This document shows, piece by piece, positions 8,477 to 16,209 of a DNA stretch of 50,150 nucleotides (position 1 is its first letter; every line of letters starts with the position of its first letter). Position numbers and translations under genes: made by a program. Origin of the DNA: Verrucomicrobiales bacterium (GTDB lineage Bacteria > Verrucomicrobiota > Verrucomicrobiia > Verrucomicrobiales > DEV007); the NCBI GenBank assembly GCA_002726915.1, contig PBSY01000016.1:1-50150 (forward strand), given 5' to 3'. The notes below the pieces were generated by a model that was not told where the DNA came from, ran no database searches, and saw only the letters and a program-made list of their open reading frames with translations.

Positions 8477-8878
8477 ATGGCAAAGGGGAGGGAAGTCCAC
8501 CTTGCGCGCGTCGCAGCCTTGCAGTGTTTCGGAAAGGATCTCGCTCGTCGCTCTAAATCGAAGTGTGAGCTGTGCGAGAGGGCCGGAGAAGCACTCAGTA
8601 TTGTTGAAGTGCCGCCCATATTTTGTGAGCCCGCCTACGAACGCTGCGTCATGCTCTGTGAAAGTTGTCGCCTAGCGGTCGAAGATCAAAAGCGATTTTC
8701 ACCGGGCGAGCAGTGGCGATTCCTCGCTCAATCGGTCTGGAGCGAACTTCCCGCAGTGCAGGTCTTAGCGGGGCGTCTTTTGAAGCGCATAGAGGCGAGC
8801 GAAGCATGGGCGAGGGAAGCGCTTGAGAGTGTTTACATGGAAGAAGACGTAGAAATTTGGGTAACAGAGGCCGAGTGA
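8477..8878 (+). CDS. PhnA-like zinc-ribbon family protein
   Basis: Small (133 aa) cytoplasmic protein resembling the PhnA/YjdM family. It contains GKDLARRSKSKCELC followed by VEVPP and then LCESC, giving two CxxC pairs (KCELC, LCESC) likely to bind zinc. The middle and C-terminal parts (QWRFLAQSVWSELPAVQV, RLLKRIE..AWAREALE) also match the family pattern as I recall it. The biochemical role of PhnA is unsettled; it is not a proven phosphonatase. The start lies 5 bp after the sulfatase stop, so translation is probably coupled. Confidence 0.75.
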   Translation: MAKGREVHLARVAALQCFGKDLARRSKSKCELCERAGEALSIVEVPPIFCEPAYERCVMLCESCRLAVEDQKRFSPGEQWRFLAQSVWSELPAVQVLAGRLLKRIEASEAWAREALESVYMEEDVEIWVTEAE

Positions 8879-8892
8879 GCAGTTATTCCTTG

Positions 8893-9495
8893 ATGATGCG
8901 CCCGCGGATGCCCCTCCTCCTAGCCTCGTTTCTCCTATCAACTCAGGTGCAGGCATTAGATTACGTCGAAGATGTCCTTCCCATTATGCGGGAACATTGT
9001 TGGAAGTGTCACAGTAATGAAAATCAGGTTAAAGGCAGCCTCGCGCTGGACGATATCGATGAAGTGCGGGACTATCAGATAGGGAAATATAATATCATCC
9101 GACCAGGTAATCCGGAGGGAAGTAATTTCCTGGAGGTGTTGAAGCTGGATTCCAGTCATTCTGACTTCATGCCGAGGAAAGGAGAGTCGCTTCCTGAAAG
9201 GCAAATCACTGTGATCGAAAACTGGATCAAACTAGGGGCGGTGGTCGACTCAGAGAATCCAGCCGAGGATGAAAAAGAGTGGTTGTCTGATACGCCGACC
9301 ACAGGCGTTGCTTTGCTGCAAAAATATGTGACCTGGACCAGTTCGGACGGAAAAGCGGTCGAAGCTCGATTCCATTCTCTCAGTGGAGAAGCTGTGAAGA
9401 TCGTGATGAAGGATGGGCGCAGTTTTACGATTCCTTTCTCACGGCTCGATTCTGATAGTGTTGAGCAGGCGAAGAAACTTGCTGGTGCTAGATAA
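8893..9495 (+). CDS. Secreted planctomycete-type cytochrome c with SHD1-like domain
   Basis: Exported 200-aa protein. After a signal peptide (residues 1-21) comes a PSCyt1-type c-heme domain with CWKCH (Cys36, Cys39, His40) and the characteristic DFMPRKGE and LPERQITVIENWIKLGA segments. The C-terminal 60 residues (YVTWTSSDGKAVEARFHSL, DGRSFTIPFSRLDSDS) resemble the SLA1-homology SHD1 domain often attached to PVC secreted proteins. The ATG at 8893 is preferred. An in-frame TTG at 8857 overlaps the upstream gene and places charged residues ahead of the signal peptide. It lies 14 bp after the PhnA-like gene and probably in the same transcript as the sulfatase. Confidence 0.82.
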   Translation: MMRPRMPLLLASFLLSTQVQALDYVEDVLPIMREHCWKCHSNENQVKGSLALDDIDEVRDYQIGKYNIIRPGNPEGSNFLEVLKLDSSHSDFMPRKGESLPERQITVIENWIKLGAVVDSENPAEDEKEWLSDTPTTGVALLQKYVTWTSSDGKAVEARFHSLSGEAVKIVMKDGRSFTIPFSRLDSDSVEQAKKLAGAR

Positions 9496-9689
9496 TAAAA
9501 CTATTGCCAGCCTAGCCTGTAAAATTCACATAGTGAAATTGGTGGCGATCGTTGCGAGGAGGAGTATTTCGATACATGTGACTACGCCGTTGGCGAGAAG
9601 TTATGCCTTGGCGGGGACTCTACATTTATGCCTGTAGCTGCCATCTCACGATGCTTTACAAGACGCGGGGGGCGAGTTAAAGAACGGTG

Positions 9690-11138
9690 ATGCATCGAAT
9701 TCACCAAGCTCTAATTATCCTCTTAAGCGTGACTGGTCCGGCCGCTTATGCCGAGAAACCAAATATATTATTCATCTTCTCTGATGACCAGTGCTACGAG
9801 ACAATTCGAGCACACGGTTACACGGATATCGATACTCCAAATCTGGATCGACTGGTTGGAGACGGGACTACCTTCAGTCACGCATACAATATGGGGAGCT
9901 GGTCTGGGGCCGTCTGCGTTGCGAGTCGACATATGCTCAACACTGGAACGTTTGTTTGGAGAGCACAAAAGATCTCCGACAATATAGGGAAGGCAAAACC
10001 CACCCATGAAGGGATTCCTAACTTTCCTGCCGAGAATCTGATGTGGTCGCAGTTAATGAAATCCGGCGGCTACAACACCTATTTCACCGGGAAATGGCAT
10101 GTGAAAGCGAATGCCGAGGAGATTTTCGACGTGGCTCGCCATATTCGTCCAGGCATGCCGAATCAGACCCCGGAGGGATATAATCGTCCCATTCAGGGGC
10201 AGCCTGATCCCTGGAGCCCCTACGACGAATCTTTCGAAGGGTTTTGGAAAGGGGGAGTTCATTGGAGCGAGATTGTAGCTGACGATGCCATCGAGTTCTT
10301 TGAGATGGAGCAAGATAAGGAGGAACCCTTTTTCATGTATATCGCCTTCAACGCTCCTCACGATCCGCGGCAAGCGCCCAAGGAATATATTGACCGATAC
10401 CCCCTCGATCGCATCGAGGTGCCTGAAAACTTTCTGCCTGAATATCCGTATAAAGATCAAATCGATAACAGCGAAAAACTGCGCGATGAAAAGTTGGCTC
10501 CCTTTCCCCGAAGTGAGTTTGCTGTGCAGGTCCATCGGCAAGAGTATTATGCCATCATCACGCATATGGATGAGCAGATCGGCCGTATTCTCGATGCACT
10601 GGAAGCGAGTGGTGAGATCGACAACACCTATGTCTTCTATTCGTCAGATCACGGATTGTCAGTAGGGCACCACGGACTCATTGGAAAACAGAACCTGTTC
10701 GACCACAGCGTGCGAGTTCCGCTTATTGTGAGCGGTCCCAATATCGAAAAAGGGAAGACCTCAAACGCTCCGGTGTATCTGCAAGACATCATGACGACCT
10801 CGCTGGAGTTGGGTGGAGTTCCTGTTCCCGATCACGTTGAGTTTCAGTCTTTGATGCCGGTCGTGGAGGGGCAATCGAATGGCTATGATTCGATCTATGG
10901 GGCCTATTTAAAAAGTCAGCGCAGTGTAGTGAAAGATCATTTCAAGCTTGTTCTCTATCCCAACGTCCCCAAGGTGCTTCTCTTCGACCTCAATGCCGAT
11001 CCACTGGAAATGAATGATATTTCCGCCGAGAATCCCGAGAAAATTCGATATCTGTTCAAGGAATTTCAGAAACTGCAGGAAGATACCGACGACGAACTTG
11101 ACCTGACTGAGAGTTTTCCTGACTTGGCCAAAGGGTGA
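9690..11138 (+). CDS. Secreted sulfatase with variant CxASR active-site motif
   Basis: Type I sulfatase, 482 aa. Signal peptide to about residue 21, then EKPNILFIFSDDQCYETI with the metal-binding Asp pair. The formylglycine site reads CVASR (Cys76), with Ala where most sulfatases have Pro; Ala is tolerated in a minority of prokaryotic sulfatases. Other conserved elements are YFTGKWHVK, FFMYIAFNAPHDPRQ, YSSDHGLSVGHHGLIGKQ and SVRVPLIVSGP. The substrate is unknown. The ATG at 9690 is preferred over the GTG three bases earlier. The 194-bp gap upstream holds no gene, so it may have its own promoter. A strong terminator follows at 11190. Confidence 0.92.
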   Translation: MHRIHQALIILLSVTGPAAYAEKPNILFIFSDDQCYETIRAHGYTDIDTPNLDRLVGDGTTFSHAYNMGSWSGAVCVASRHMLNTGTFVWRAQKISDNIGKAKPTHEGIPNFPAENLMWSQLMKSGGYNTYFTGKWHVKANAEEIFDVARHIRPGMPNQTPEGYNRPIQGQPDPWSPYDESFEGFWKGGVHWSEIVADDAIEFFEMEQDKEEPFFMYIAFNAPHDPRQAPKEYIDRYPLDRIEVPENFLPEYPYKDQIDNSEKLRDEKLAPFPRSEFAVQVHRQEYYAIITHMDEQIGRILDALEASGEIDNTYVFYSSDHGLSVGHHGLIGKQNLFDHSVRVPLIVSGPNIEKGKTSNAPVYLQDIMTTSLELGGVPVPDHVEFQSLMPVVEGQSNGYDSIYGAYLKSQRSVVKDHFKLVLYPNVPKVLLFDLNADPLEMNDISAENPEKIRYLFKEFQKLQEDTDDELDLTESFPDLAKG

Positions 11139-11189
11139 TAGGAGGAAAGTTAACAGAATTCAACGGAGGTGAGATCTCCTTCCGAGTTA

Positions 11190-11217
11190 GGGCAGCCGAT
11201 GAAGGCTGCCCTTTTTT
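11190..11217 (+). terminator. Rho-independent terminator after the sulfatase
   Basis: A perfect 8-bp stem GGGCAGCC/GGCTGCCC with loop GATGAA is followed by six T. It ends the sulfatase transcript and isolates the downstream signalling operon. The rest of the 11139-11465 gap is AT-rich and probably contains the operon promoter; I see no convincing -35/-10 pair. Confidence 0.92.
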
Positions 11218-11407
11218 GTGAGCGCGATCAATGGTGTGGGAGAGGATCTAGGAATCTTAGAGAAAGACACTCTAGAACATAGAGAACCGCATTAAAACGA
11301 TTTTAGAATCGGTAAGCCGTTGAGCGGTAGTCAGTTAAAATATGATATGCTTTAATTCAAAGGCATAAGCGGCCGGCTTTTTTTAAAAAGTTTGTTTATT
11401 TTTCTAA

Positions 11408-11436
11408 AATATTAAGCGATTTACTTGCTTAATATT
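11408..11436. promoter_or_regulatory. Perfect 10-bp dyad upstream of the signalling operon
   Basis: AATATTAAGC (11408-11417) and GCTTAATATT (11427-11436) are exact inverted repeats separated by 9 bp. The dyad centres about 44 bp before the ATG of the receiver-methyltransferase gene, inside AT-rich promoter-like DNA. The geometry suits a dimeric regulator's operator. A 5'-UTR hairpin is the alternative. No DNA-binding regulator is encoded in the operon itself. Confidence 0.55.
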
Positions 11437-11465
11437 AAGAATAGTTTAAAATTAATGAATCATTT

Positions 11466-13361
11466 ATGCGAAAAGTTTTCGAGCAGATGCGATTCATTAC
11501 CGACGATTTCAAAAATCAGGGAATGCGCGGCCTTTCGGTTGGGTCGGACTCGATTGTTGATGAGTTGGCTAACCTGACTGTTTTGGTAATTGACGACGAT
11601 CCGTCACTTGGACGTCTTATCGAACGGTCGATGGAAGACGATGCGAGGGTGCTTCAATGGTTTGATTTTCCGAAAGAGGGAGAGCTTGATCTTACAGGGG
11701 TTGACTTGGTGATGTTGGACTATGTCTTGCCAAGCCGAAATGGATTGGTGCGGCTTCAGGAAATCAGAAACGTTAGCGAGGATTTGCCGGTAATTTTTAT
11801 GACCGGATATGGCGATGGTAATATCGCTAGCAAGGCTATCGAACTTGGAGCGAGTGAGTATGTGGCGAAGCCTTTTGAGCCCGTTGTGTTGCGGCGGGTG
11901 GTAAACCGTCTTGTCAGGGCCAAAAGCGATACCGGACGATCAGAACCGCCGAAATTGCCAGGAGAGCAGAGGGCGAGAGTCTTTCAGGCTACTGACCAAA
12001 ACGGAGATTTTTTCGAAGCGCAGTTGGAGGCGTTTGAGGCGCGCTCTGCTGTTGTTCGAGTCGAAGGCGCAGGTCGCTTTGAGGTGGGCGACGTGCTCTC
12101 TGCAGCCAGTGTTCTTTTTGGTTCGTCAAAAATCGATTTCACGACGGGAAGAGTGGAGCAGGTAATTCCCGATGGCGATGAAGAGGTTTTAAAAGTCCAA
12201 CTAACTCGTGAATGGCTAGTGGTCGATCGTGACGAGAAAAAGCTCGAGAGTGTCTATTACTGCGTCCACTCAGAAAAAGGGGATCGTGACCGTGGAGAAC
12301 TTCCGGGTAATTTAAGGCTTGCGGCGATCGACCTTGCCGCCGTTTTTCGTGAGATTCATGATGACGTGACTGCGTTTGAAGTGTCGCTCGACCGTTACCC
12401 ACCCGCTGAAAGGGTTAAAGTCGAAGGGAAGTTCCTTAGTTATGCTAAGAAGACTCTATACCAGCGGCTGACCGAAGCGGTTATTCAATTTGAGGAGGCA
12501 TCTGAACTCGCGTGCTCAATGGGCTGCGAGGGAGCGTTTCAGGGCTTTTCCCGCAAACTGCTCTACCCCCACGTTCTTTCTTCGCCTTTTATGTCAAGAA
12601 TCGTAGAGCGACCTATCGGCGTGCCTGGGGATTTCGATATGCTTGGTCAGATTCTTGGGACACGGTTCCGTGGAGAGTCGCTTTTTGGCCGACTCATTAA
12701 TGAATGGATTTTGAGCAACCCTGCTACCGACGCTTATCGTCACCGCGTTCGATTGTTAGAAGATCACACGCGAGCTGTGGTGAAGGACTGTTCGTTCTCA
12801 GGTCGTAGAGCCAAAGTGATGAGTATGGCCAGTGGAGTTGCCTATGAAGTACAGCGCTATATGCAGAATCCAGAGCCAGAGTGCGAAGTCGAATTCACGC
12901 TCGTTGACTTCAGTGAGGACACCTTGGTTGAGGCGAGAAATCAATTCACAGGTCTCGGAGAGCTGCCGGAATCAGCATCGGTGAGTTTCGAACAAAGCTC
13001 CGTGATTGAATTGGCGAACAGTTCACGCAGCGGAGCCTCCACGGGAGGCGGTTGGGCTCCCGACGGAAAGTACGACGTCGTTTATTGTGCCGGGCTTTTT
13101 GATTACCTTTCCGACCGAATGGTGATCAGCGTTACCCGCTACCTTGACACTTTAGTCGCCGACGGTGGTGTATTACTAGTGAGTAATTATACGACGCAGA
13201 ATCCATTTGCTCACTTCATGGGGCTCGTTCTCGATTGGGAGCTGGTCTATCGAAGTGAAAGTCACTTCGACGGCCTGATGCGAAAGGCGCTCGGACAGGG
13301 CAATTATCAGCTCAAGACCGATAAAAACGGGGTTGAAGTCTACGGAATTGCCGGCCATTGA
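11466..13361 (+). CDS. Receiver-domain / PhcB-like SAM-dependent methyltransferase fusion
   Basis: A 631-aa cytoplasmic fusion. Residues 37-152 are a CheY-like receiver: acidic pocket Asp43-45, phospho-acceptor Asp85 (MLDYVLPSRNG), Thr113 and Lys135 (AKPFEP). Residues about 168-255 may be a PilZ-like barrel without its RxxxR or D/NxSxxG motif (weak). Residues about 290-631 match the PhcB-like methyltransferase family ('3-hydroxypalmitate methyl ester biosynthesis'): ERPIGVPGDFDML, RGESLFGRLINEWILSN, then a Rossmann methyltransferase with motif I VMSMASGVAYE (451-461), acidic Asp481 and DVVYCAGLFDYLSD. In Ralstonia, PhcB makes the quorum signal 3-OH-PAME/MAME. The next two genes resemble PhcS and PhcR. 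The product and the role of the receiver are inferred. There is no Shine-Dalgarno; Met20 is an alternative start. Confidence 0.78.
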   Translation: MRKVFEQMRFITDDFKNQGMRGLSVGSDSIVDELANLTVLVIDDDPSLGRLIERSMEDDARVLQWFDFPKEGELDLTGVDLVMLDYVLPSRNGLVRLQEIRNVSEDLPVIFMTGYGDGNIASKAIELGASEYVAKPFEPVVLRRVVNRLVRAKSDTGRSEPPKLPGEQRARVFQATDQNGDFFEAQLEAFEARSAVVRVEGAGRFEVGDVLSAASVLFGSSKIDFTTGRVEQVIPDGDEEVLKVQLTREWLVVDRDEKKLESVYYCVHSEKGDRDRGELPGNLRLAAIDLAAVFREIHDDVTAFEVSLDRYPPAERVKVEGKFLSYAKKTLYQRLTEAVIQFEEASELACSMGCEGAFQGFSRKLLYPHVLSSPFMSRIVERPIGVPGDFDMLGQILGTRFRGESLFGRLINEWILSNPATDAYRHRVRLLEDHTRAVVKDCSFSGRRAKVMSMASGVAYEVQRYMQNPEPECEVEFTLVDFSEDTLVEARNQFTGLGELPESASVSFEQSSVIELANSSRSGASTGGGWAPDGKYDVVYCAGLFDYLSDRMVISVTRYLDTLVADGGVLLVSNYTTQNPFAHFMGLVLDWELVYRSESHFDGLMRKALGQGNYQLKTDKNGVEVYGIAGH

Positions 13362-13371
13362 CCAAATTTTC

Positions 13372-13411
13372 TTATCTAATTTCCATAAAAATTAGATAAA
13401 CTGTATTTTTT
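13372..13411 (+). promoter_or_regulatory. Perfect 11-bp intercistronic hairpin followed by T-run
   Basis: TTATCTAATTT (13372-13382) and AAATTAGATAA (13389-13399) are exact complements around the loop CCATAA, with TTTTTT at 13406-13411. It sits between the receiver-methyltransferase and kinase genes, 20 bp before the kinase ATG. It could act as a weak terminator or attenuator setting the synthase:kinase ratio, a 3'-end stabiliser, or an operator. The AT-rich stem argues against strong termination. Confidence 0.55.
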
Positions 13412-13431
13412 GCGGTATCCTTCTCAAGTAG

Positions 13432-14922
13432 ATGCCACAAGAATCAATCATTGATTATCGTCCGTTTCAGTCGGAAGGCGAAGGTTTAGGCCTTTCCGCC
13501 TACGCTAAGAAGCGTCTCGCTGCCGAGAATAGGAGGAAGGTCATGAATTCGGTCCGTGCCCTGTCCTACATGGCTGCAATTGTGATTCCACTTTTTGCGG
13601 TTCTTGACTATTTTATGTATCAGGAACTCTTCGTTGATTTCCTTATTCTCCGTTTTATCTGCGTCGGATTCGTTCTGGGGGCGCTTTTCATGTGTGCTAG
13701 AACCCGTTTTGGCAAACGCTACTACCGACTGTTCACGGTGGTTATCCCTTTAATCCCAGCTTTTTTCATTGCCTTGATGATTTTCCTCTCGGCTGACGCT
13801 CAGACTACCTATTACGTTGGTATGTTGCTGTGTCTCGTTGTGATCGGATTCGTTTCTCACTGGACGTGTACTGAAGCTTTAATCGCTTCCGCGCTCGTTA
13901 TCCTGTTCTACTTCATAGCTATCTTCCCCGCGGTATTCAGTGGCGTTGATGCGCGAGGCAGTATCTACCTCCTGAGTAATTGTATTTTTGCAGTTGCCTA
14001 CGGGGGAGTGATTACGATCGGAACTTTCCTTCATCAGAAGATACGAATGAACGAGTTCGTTTCTCGGGAGAACGTCAGGAAACAGCAGGCGAAACTAGAG
14101 AATAAAAATAGCGAACTGGCACGCACTATGGGGGAGCTGCGTGAGACGGAGCATTTATTGATTCAATCAGAAAAAATGGCATCGCTCGGACAACTTAGTG
14201 CCGGGGTGATTCATGAGATTGGTAATCCGCTGAACTACTCAAATCAGGCTCTTTTCTTGCTTCGCAAACTCCTGCGCAGCGAAAATCAGAACACCAGAGT
14301 AGTTGAGGCAATTGATGATATTCAGGACAGCATGGATCGTATGAAGGAGATCGTTAGGGAATTGCGTGAATTTTCCCACAAGACTGGTGAAACGAAGGGT
14401 GATCATCTCATTAGCGATTCGGTTCAAATTGCACTGAGAATGCTTGGTAAAGAAATAGAATCCTCTCAGACGACGGTAACGACTGAGCTGGATAACGAAA
14501 TTCGAATCGAGGGATTAAAGAATCCGATCACGCAGGTTCTGATCAATCTGATTCACAATTCGATTCAGGCCATGGAATGCGACGATAGTGAAAACCCTAA
14601 TCGCGTCGAGCTCAAGGCGACCTCTGATGAAAGTAACGCACTTATCACCGTGCGAGATAACGGTCCGGGGATTGCGAGTGAAAATCTTAGCCGAATTTTC
14701 GATCCGTTCTATACCACCAAGGAGGCCGGTGAGGGGACGGGACTTGGGTTGAGTATCTGCTATCGAATCGTGGAATCCCACGGAGGCAAGATTTTAGTCG
14801 ATTCTCAAGTGGGTCAATATACTGAGTTCTCTATTTTCCTCCCGCTCGCGCAAACTCCGTCGCGGGCAGCTTTTCATCATTCCAAACCTATCCTCAGCGA
14901 ATATGGACAAAAAGTTTACTGA
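13432..14922 (+). CDS. Six-TM sensor histidine kinase, PhcS-like
   Basis: Inner-membrane sensor kinase of 496 aa. Six hydrophobic segments lie at about 43-62, 66-88, 99-120, 126-144, 147-170 and 178-200 with short loops, so the sensor is membrane-embedded. This is the layout of PhcS/LqsS/CqsS-type autoinducer kinases. A coiled coil (about 210-250) leads to the H-box GVIHEIGNPLNY with phospho-acceptor His261. The ATPase domain is intact: N-box LINLIHNSIQAM, G1 RDNGPGIA, F-box IFDPFYTTK, G2 GTGLGLS. It should autophosphorylate and transfer to a receiver domain; the flanking genes encode two. The signal is probably a hydrophobic molecule, inferred from topology and neighbour. Its last 20 bp overlap the next gene, implying translational coupling. 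Confidence 0.85.
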   Translation: MPQESIIDYRPFQSEGEGLGLSAYAKKRLAAENRRKVMNSVRALSYMAAIVIPLFAVLDYFMYQELFVDFLILRFICVGFVLGALFMCARTRFGKRYYRLFTVVIPLIPAFFIALMIFLSADAQTTYYVGMLLCLVVIGFVSHWTCTEALIASALVILFYFIAIFPAVFSGVDARGSIYLLSNCIFAVAYGGVITIGTFLHQKIRMNEFVSRENVRKQQAKLENKNSELARTMGELRETEHLLIQSEKMASLGQLSAGVIHEIGNPLNYSNQALFLLRKLLRSENQNTRVVEAIDDIQDSMDRMKEIVRELREFSHKTGETKGDHLISDSVQIALRMLGKEIESSQTTVTTELDNEIRIEGLKNPITQVLINLIHNSIQAMECDDSENPNRVELKATSDESNALITVRDNGPGIASENLSRIFDPFYTTKEAGEGTGLGLSICYRIVESHGGKILVDSQVGQYTEFSIFLPLAQTPSRAAFHHSKPILSEYGQKVY

Positions 14923-16135
14923 TTTTGGGATTCTCTACGTCGATGACGAAGAGAAATCCCTGAAGTATTTCGAAGCGATCTTCGAAGATGTGGCACCGAT
15001 TTACACCGCAACATCACCGGAAATAGGTTACCGGATATTCAAGGAGAACCACGAGAACATCGGATTGGTTTTGAGTGACAACAAGATGCCTAACGAGTCT
15101 GGGCTCAGTTTTCTTCAGCGCGTTCGTGAGGTGAATCCAAAACCACTGCGTTTTCTCGTCACCGCCTACGCTGAGCTTGATGTGGCAGTTGAAGCCCTGA
15201 ACAGCGGCCTTCTCTATTCATATTTGTCCAAGCCTTGGGATCCCAATGATCTTGAGCATCGAATGGTCAAAGCGATGAAGCATTTCGCCCTTTCGCGAGA
15301 GAGGGATCAGCTCATCTGCGAAAAGGCGGAAGTGTTCGATCAGTTGGTGATGGCTGACAAGGCTTCTAGCATAGGTATCCTTTCCGCCGGATTGAACCAC
15401 CACCTAAGAAATGCACTCACGGTGATGCGAACCTTCTACGATATGCTTCCCTACCAAATGGAGGAGGAGCTTGGGCGGGAACCCAAGGATTCTTCTTTCT
15501 GGTGCGACTACTACGGAGAAGTGGGGAGTCAGATCAAACGAATGACATCGATGCTCACCAACCTTTCTGAAGGAGCTAGAGCCAGTGTGTTAAAAGTTGA
15601 AGACGAGATTGATCTGCTTGAGGCGTTCAAAAAGGCGTCCGAGCTAACGCTGGGTAAAGATCTAGGAATCGAAGTCGACTTCCAAGTCAATGGTGTGATT
15701 CCCAGTATCGCAGGGGACGCTCAAAACATAAGTCAGATGGCGCGTCTGCTCTTTCAGGAATCTAAGTCTGCGGTCGGAAGCGAGGGGTCCATTGAAGTTC
15801 GCTTATCCAGTGGGTCCAGTGGTAATGTTCAGATCGTGATCGTTGACAGTGGCGATGCGATTGCTGAGGAAGATCTCAAGCACTTGTTTGATCCATTTTT
15901 CGTTCGTAACGAACGCCCTGAAGACCTTGGTACGAATCTTATGGCATGCTATCTCACGGTGTATCACCACGGTGGAACGATCAAAGCAAGACGCACTCGT
16001 GATGGTCGTAATGCAATCGAGATATCGCTACCGGTGAAGCCTCTTAGCGAGGAGCAGGCGCAACGTTCGCGGCGGGTATTGGACCAGTTTTCGGAGTTTG
16101 AAGTCACCAGCGGAAACATGGGATTGCCGGCCTAA
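14903..16135 (+). CDS. Receiver domain plus degenerate histidine-kinase module, PhcR-like
   Basis: Cytoplasmic 410-aa protein. Residues 5-125 are a receiver domain with Asp14/Asp15, phospho-acceptor Asp59 (LSDNKMPNESG), Thr87 and Lys110 (SKPWDP). Residues 140-395 resemble a histidine kinase, but key positions deviate. The H-box reads LNHHLRNAL (His166 followed by His instead of Glu). The N-box position reads LLFQESKSA without the Asn. G1 reads DSGDAI (second Gly lost), and G2 reads LGTNLMACY. It is therefore more likely a phospho-transfer or scaffold protein than an active kinase. A receiver with a C-terminal kinase module is the unusual layout of Ralstonia PhcR, which also follows phcS. There is no DNA-binding domain. 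Confidence 0.78.
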   Translation: MDKKFTDFGILYVDDEEKSLKYFEAIFEDVAPIYTATSPEIGYRIFKENHENIGLVLSDNKMPNESGLSFLQRVREVNPKPLRFLVTAYAELDVAVEALNSGLLYSYLSKPWDPNDLEHRMVKAMKHFALSRERDQLICEKAEVFDQLVMADKASSIGILSAGLNHHLRNALTVMRTFYDMLPYQMEEELGREPKDSSFWCDYYGEVGSQIKRMTSMLTNLSEGARASVLKVEDEIDLLEAFKKASELTLGKDLGIEVDFQVNGVIPSIAGDAQNISQMARLLFQESKSAVGSEGSIEVRLSSGSSGNVQIVIVDSGDAIAEEDLKHLFDPFFVRNERPEDLGTNLMACYLTVYHHGGTIKARRTRDGRNAIEISLPVKPLSEEQAQRSRRVLDQFSEFEVTSGNMGLPA

Positions 16136-16156
16136 TCGTGATATGGAAACGAAGAA

Positions 16157-16184
16157 GGCCTCTCCTGGTTGGACAGAAGAGGCC
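16157..16184 (-). terminator. Terminator hairpin between the convergent signalling operon and lsrF-like gene
   Basis: An 11-bp stem with one mismatch (16157-16167 against 16174-16184, GGCCTCT/AGAGGCC core, loop GTTGGA). Read on the minus strand it is followed by TTCTTCGTTT, so it best serves the lsrF-like transcript. It may also stop the signalling operon from the other side, where no T-run follows. Confidence 0.6.
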
Positions 16185-16209
16185 GACTGAAGCTGGTTAC
16201 CGCGCTGAG

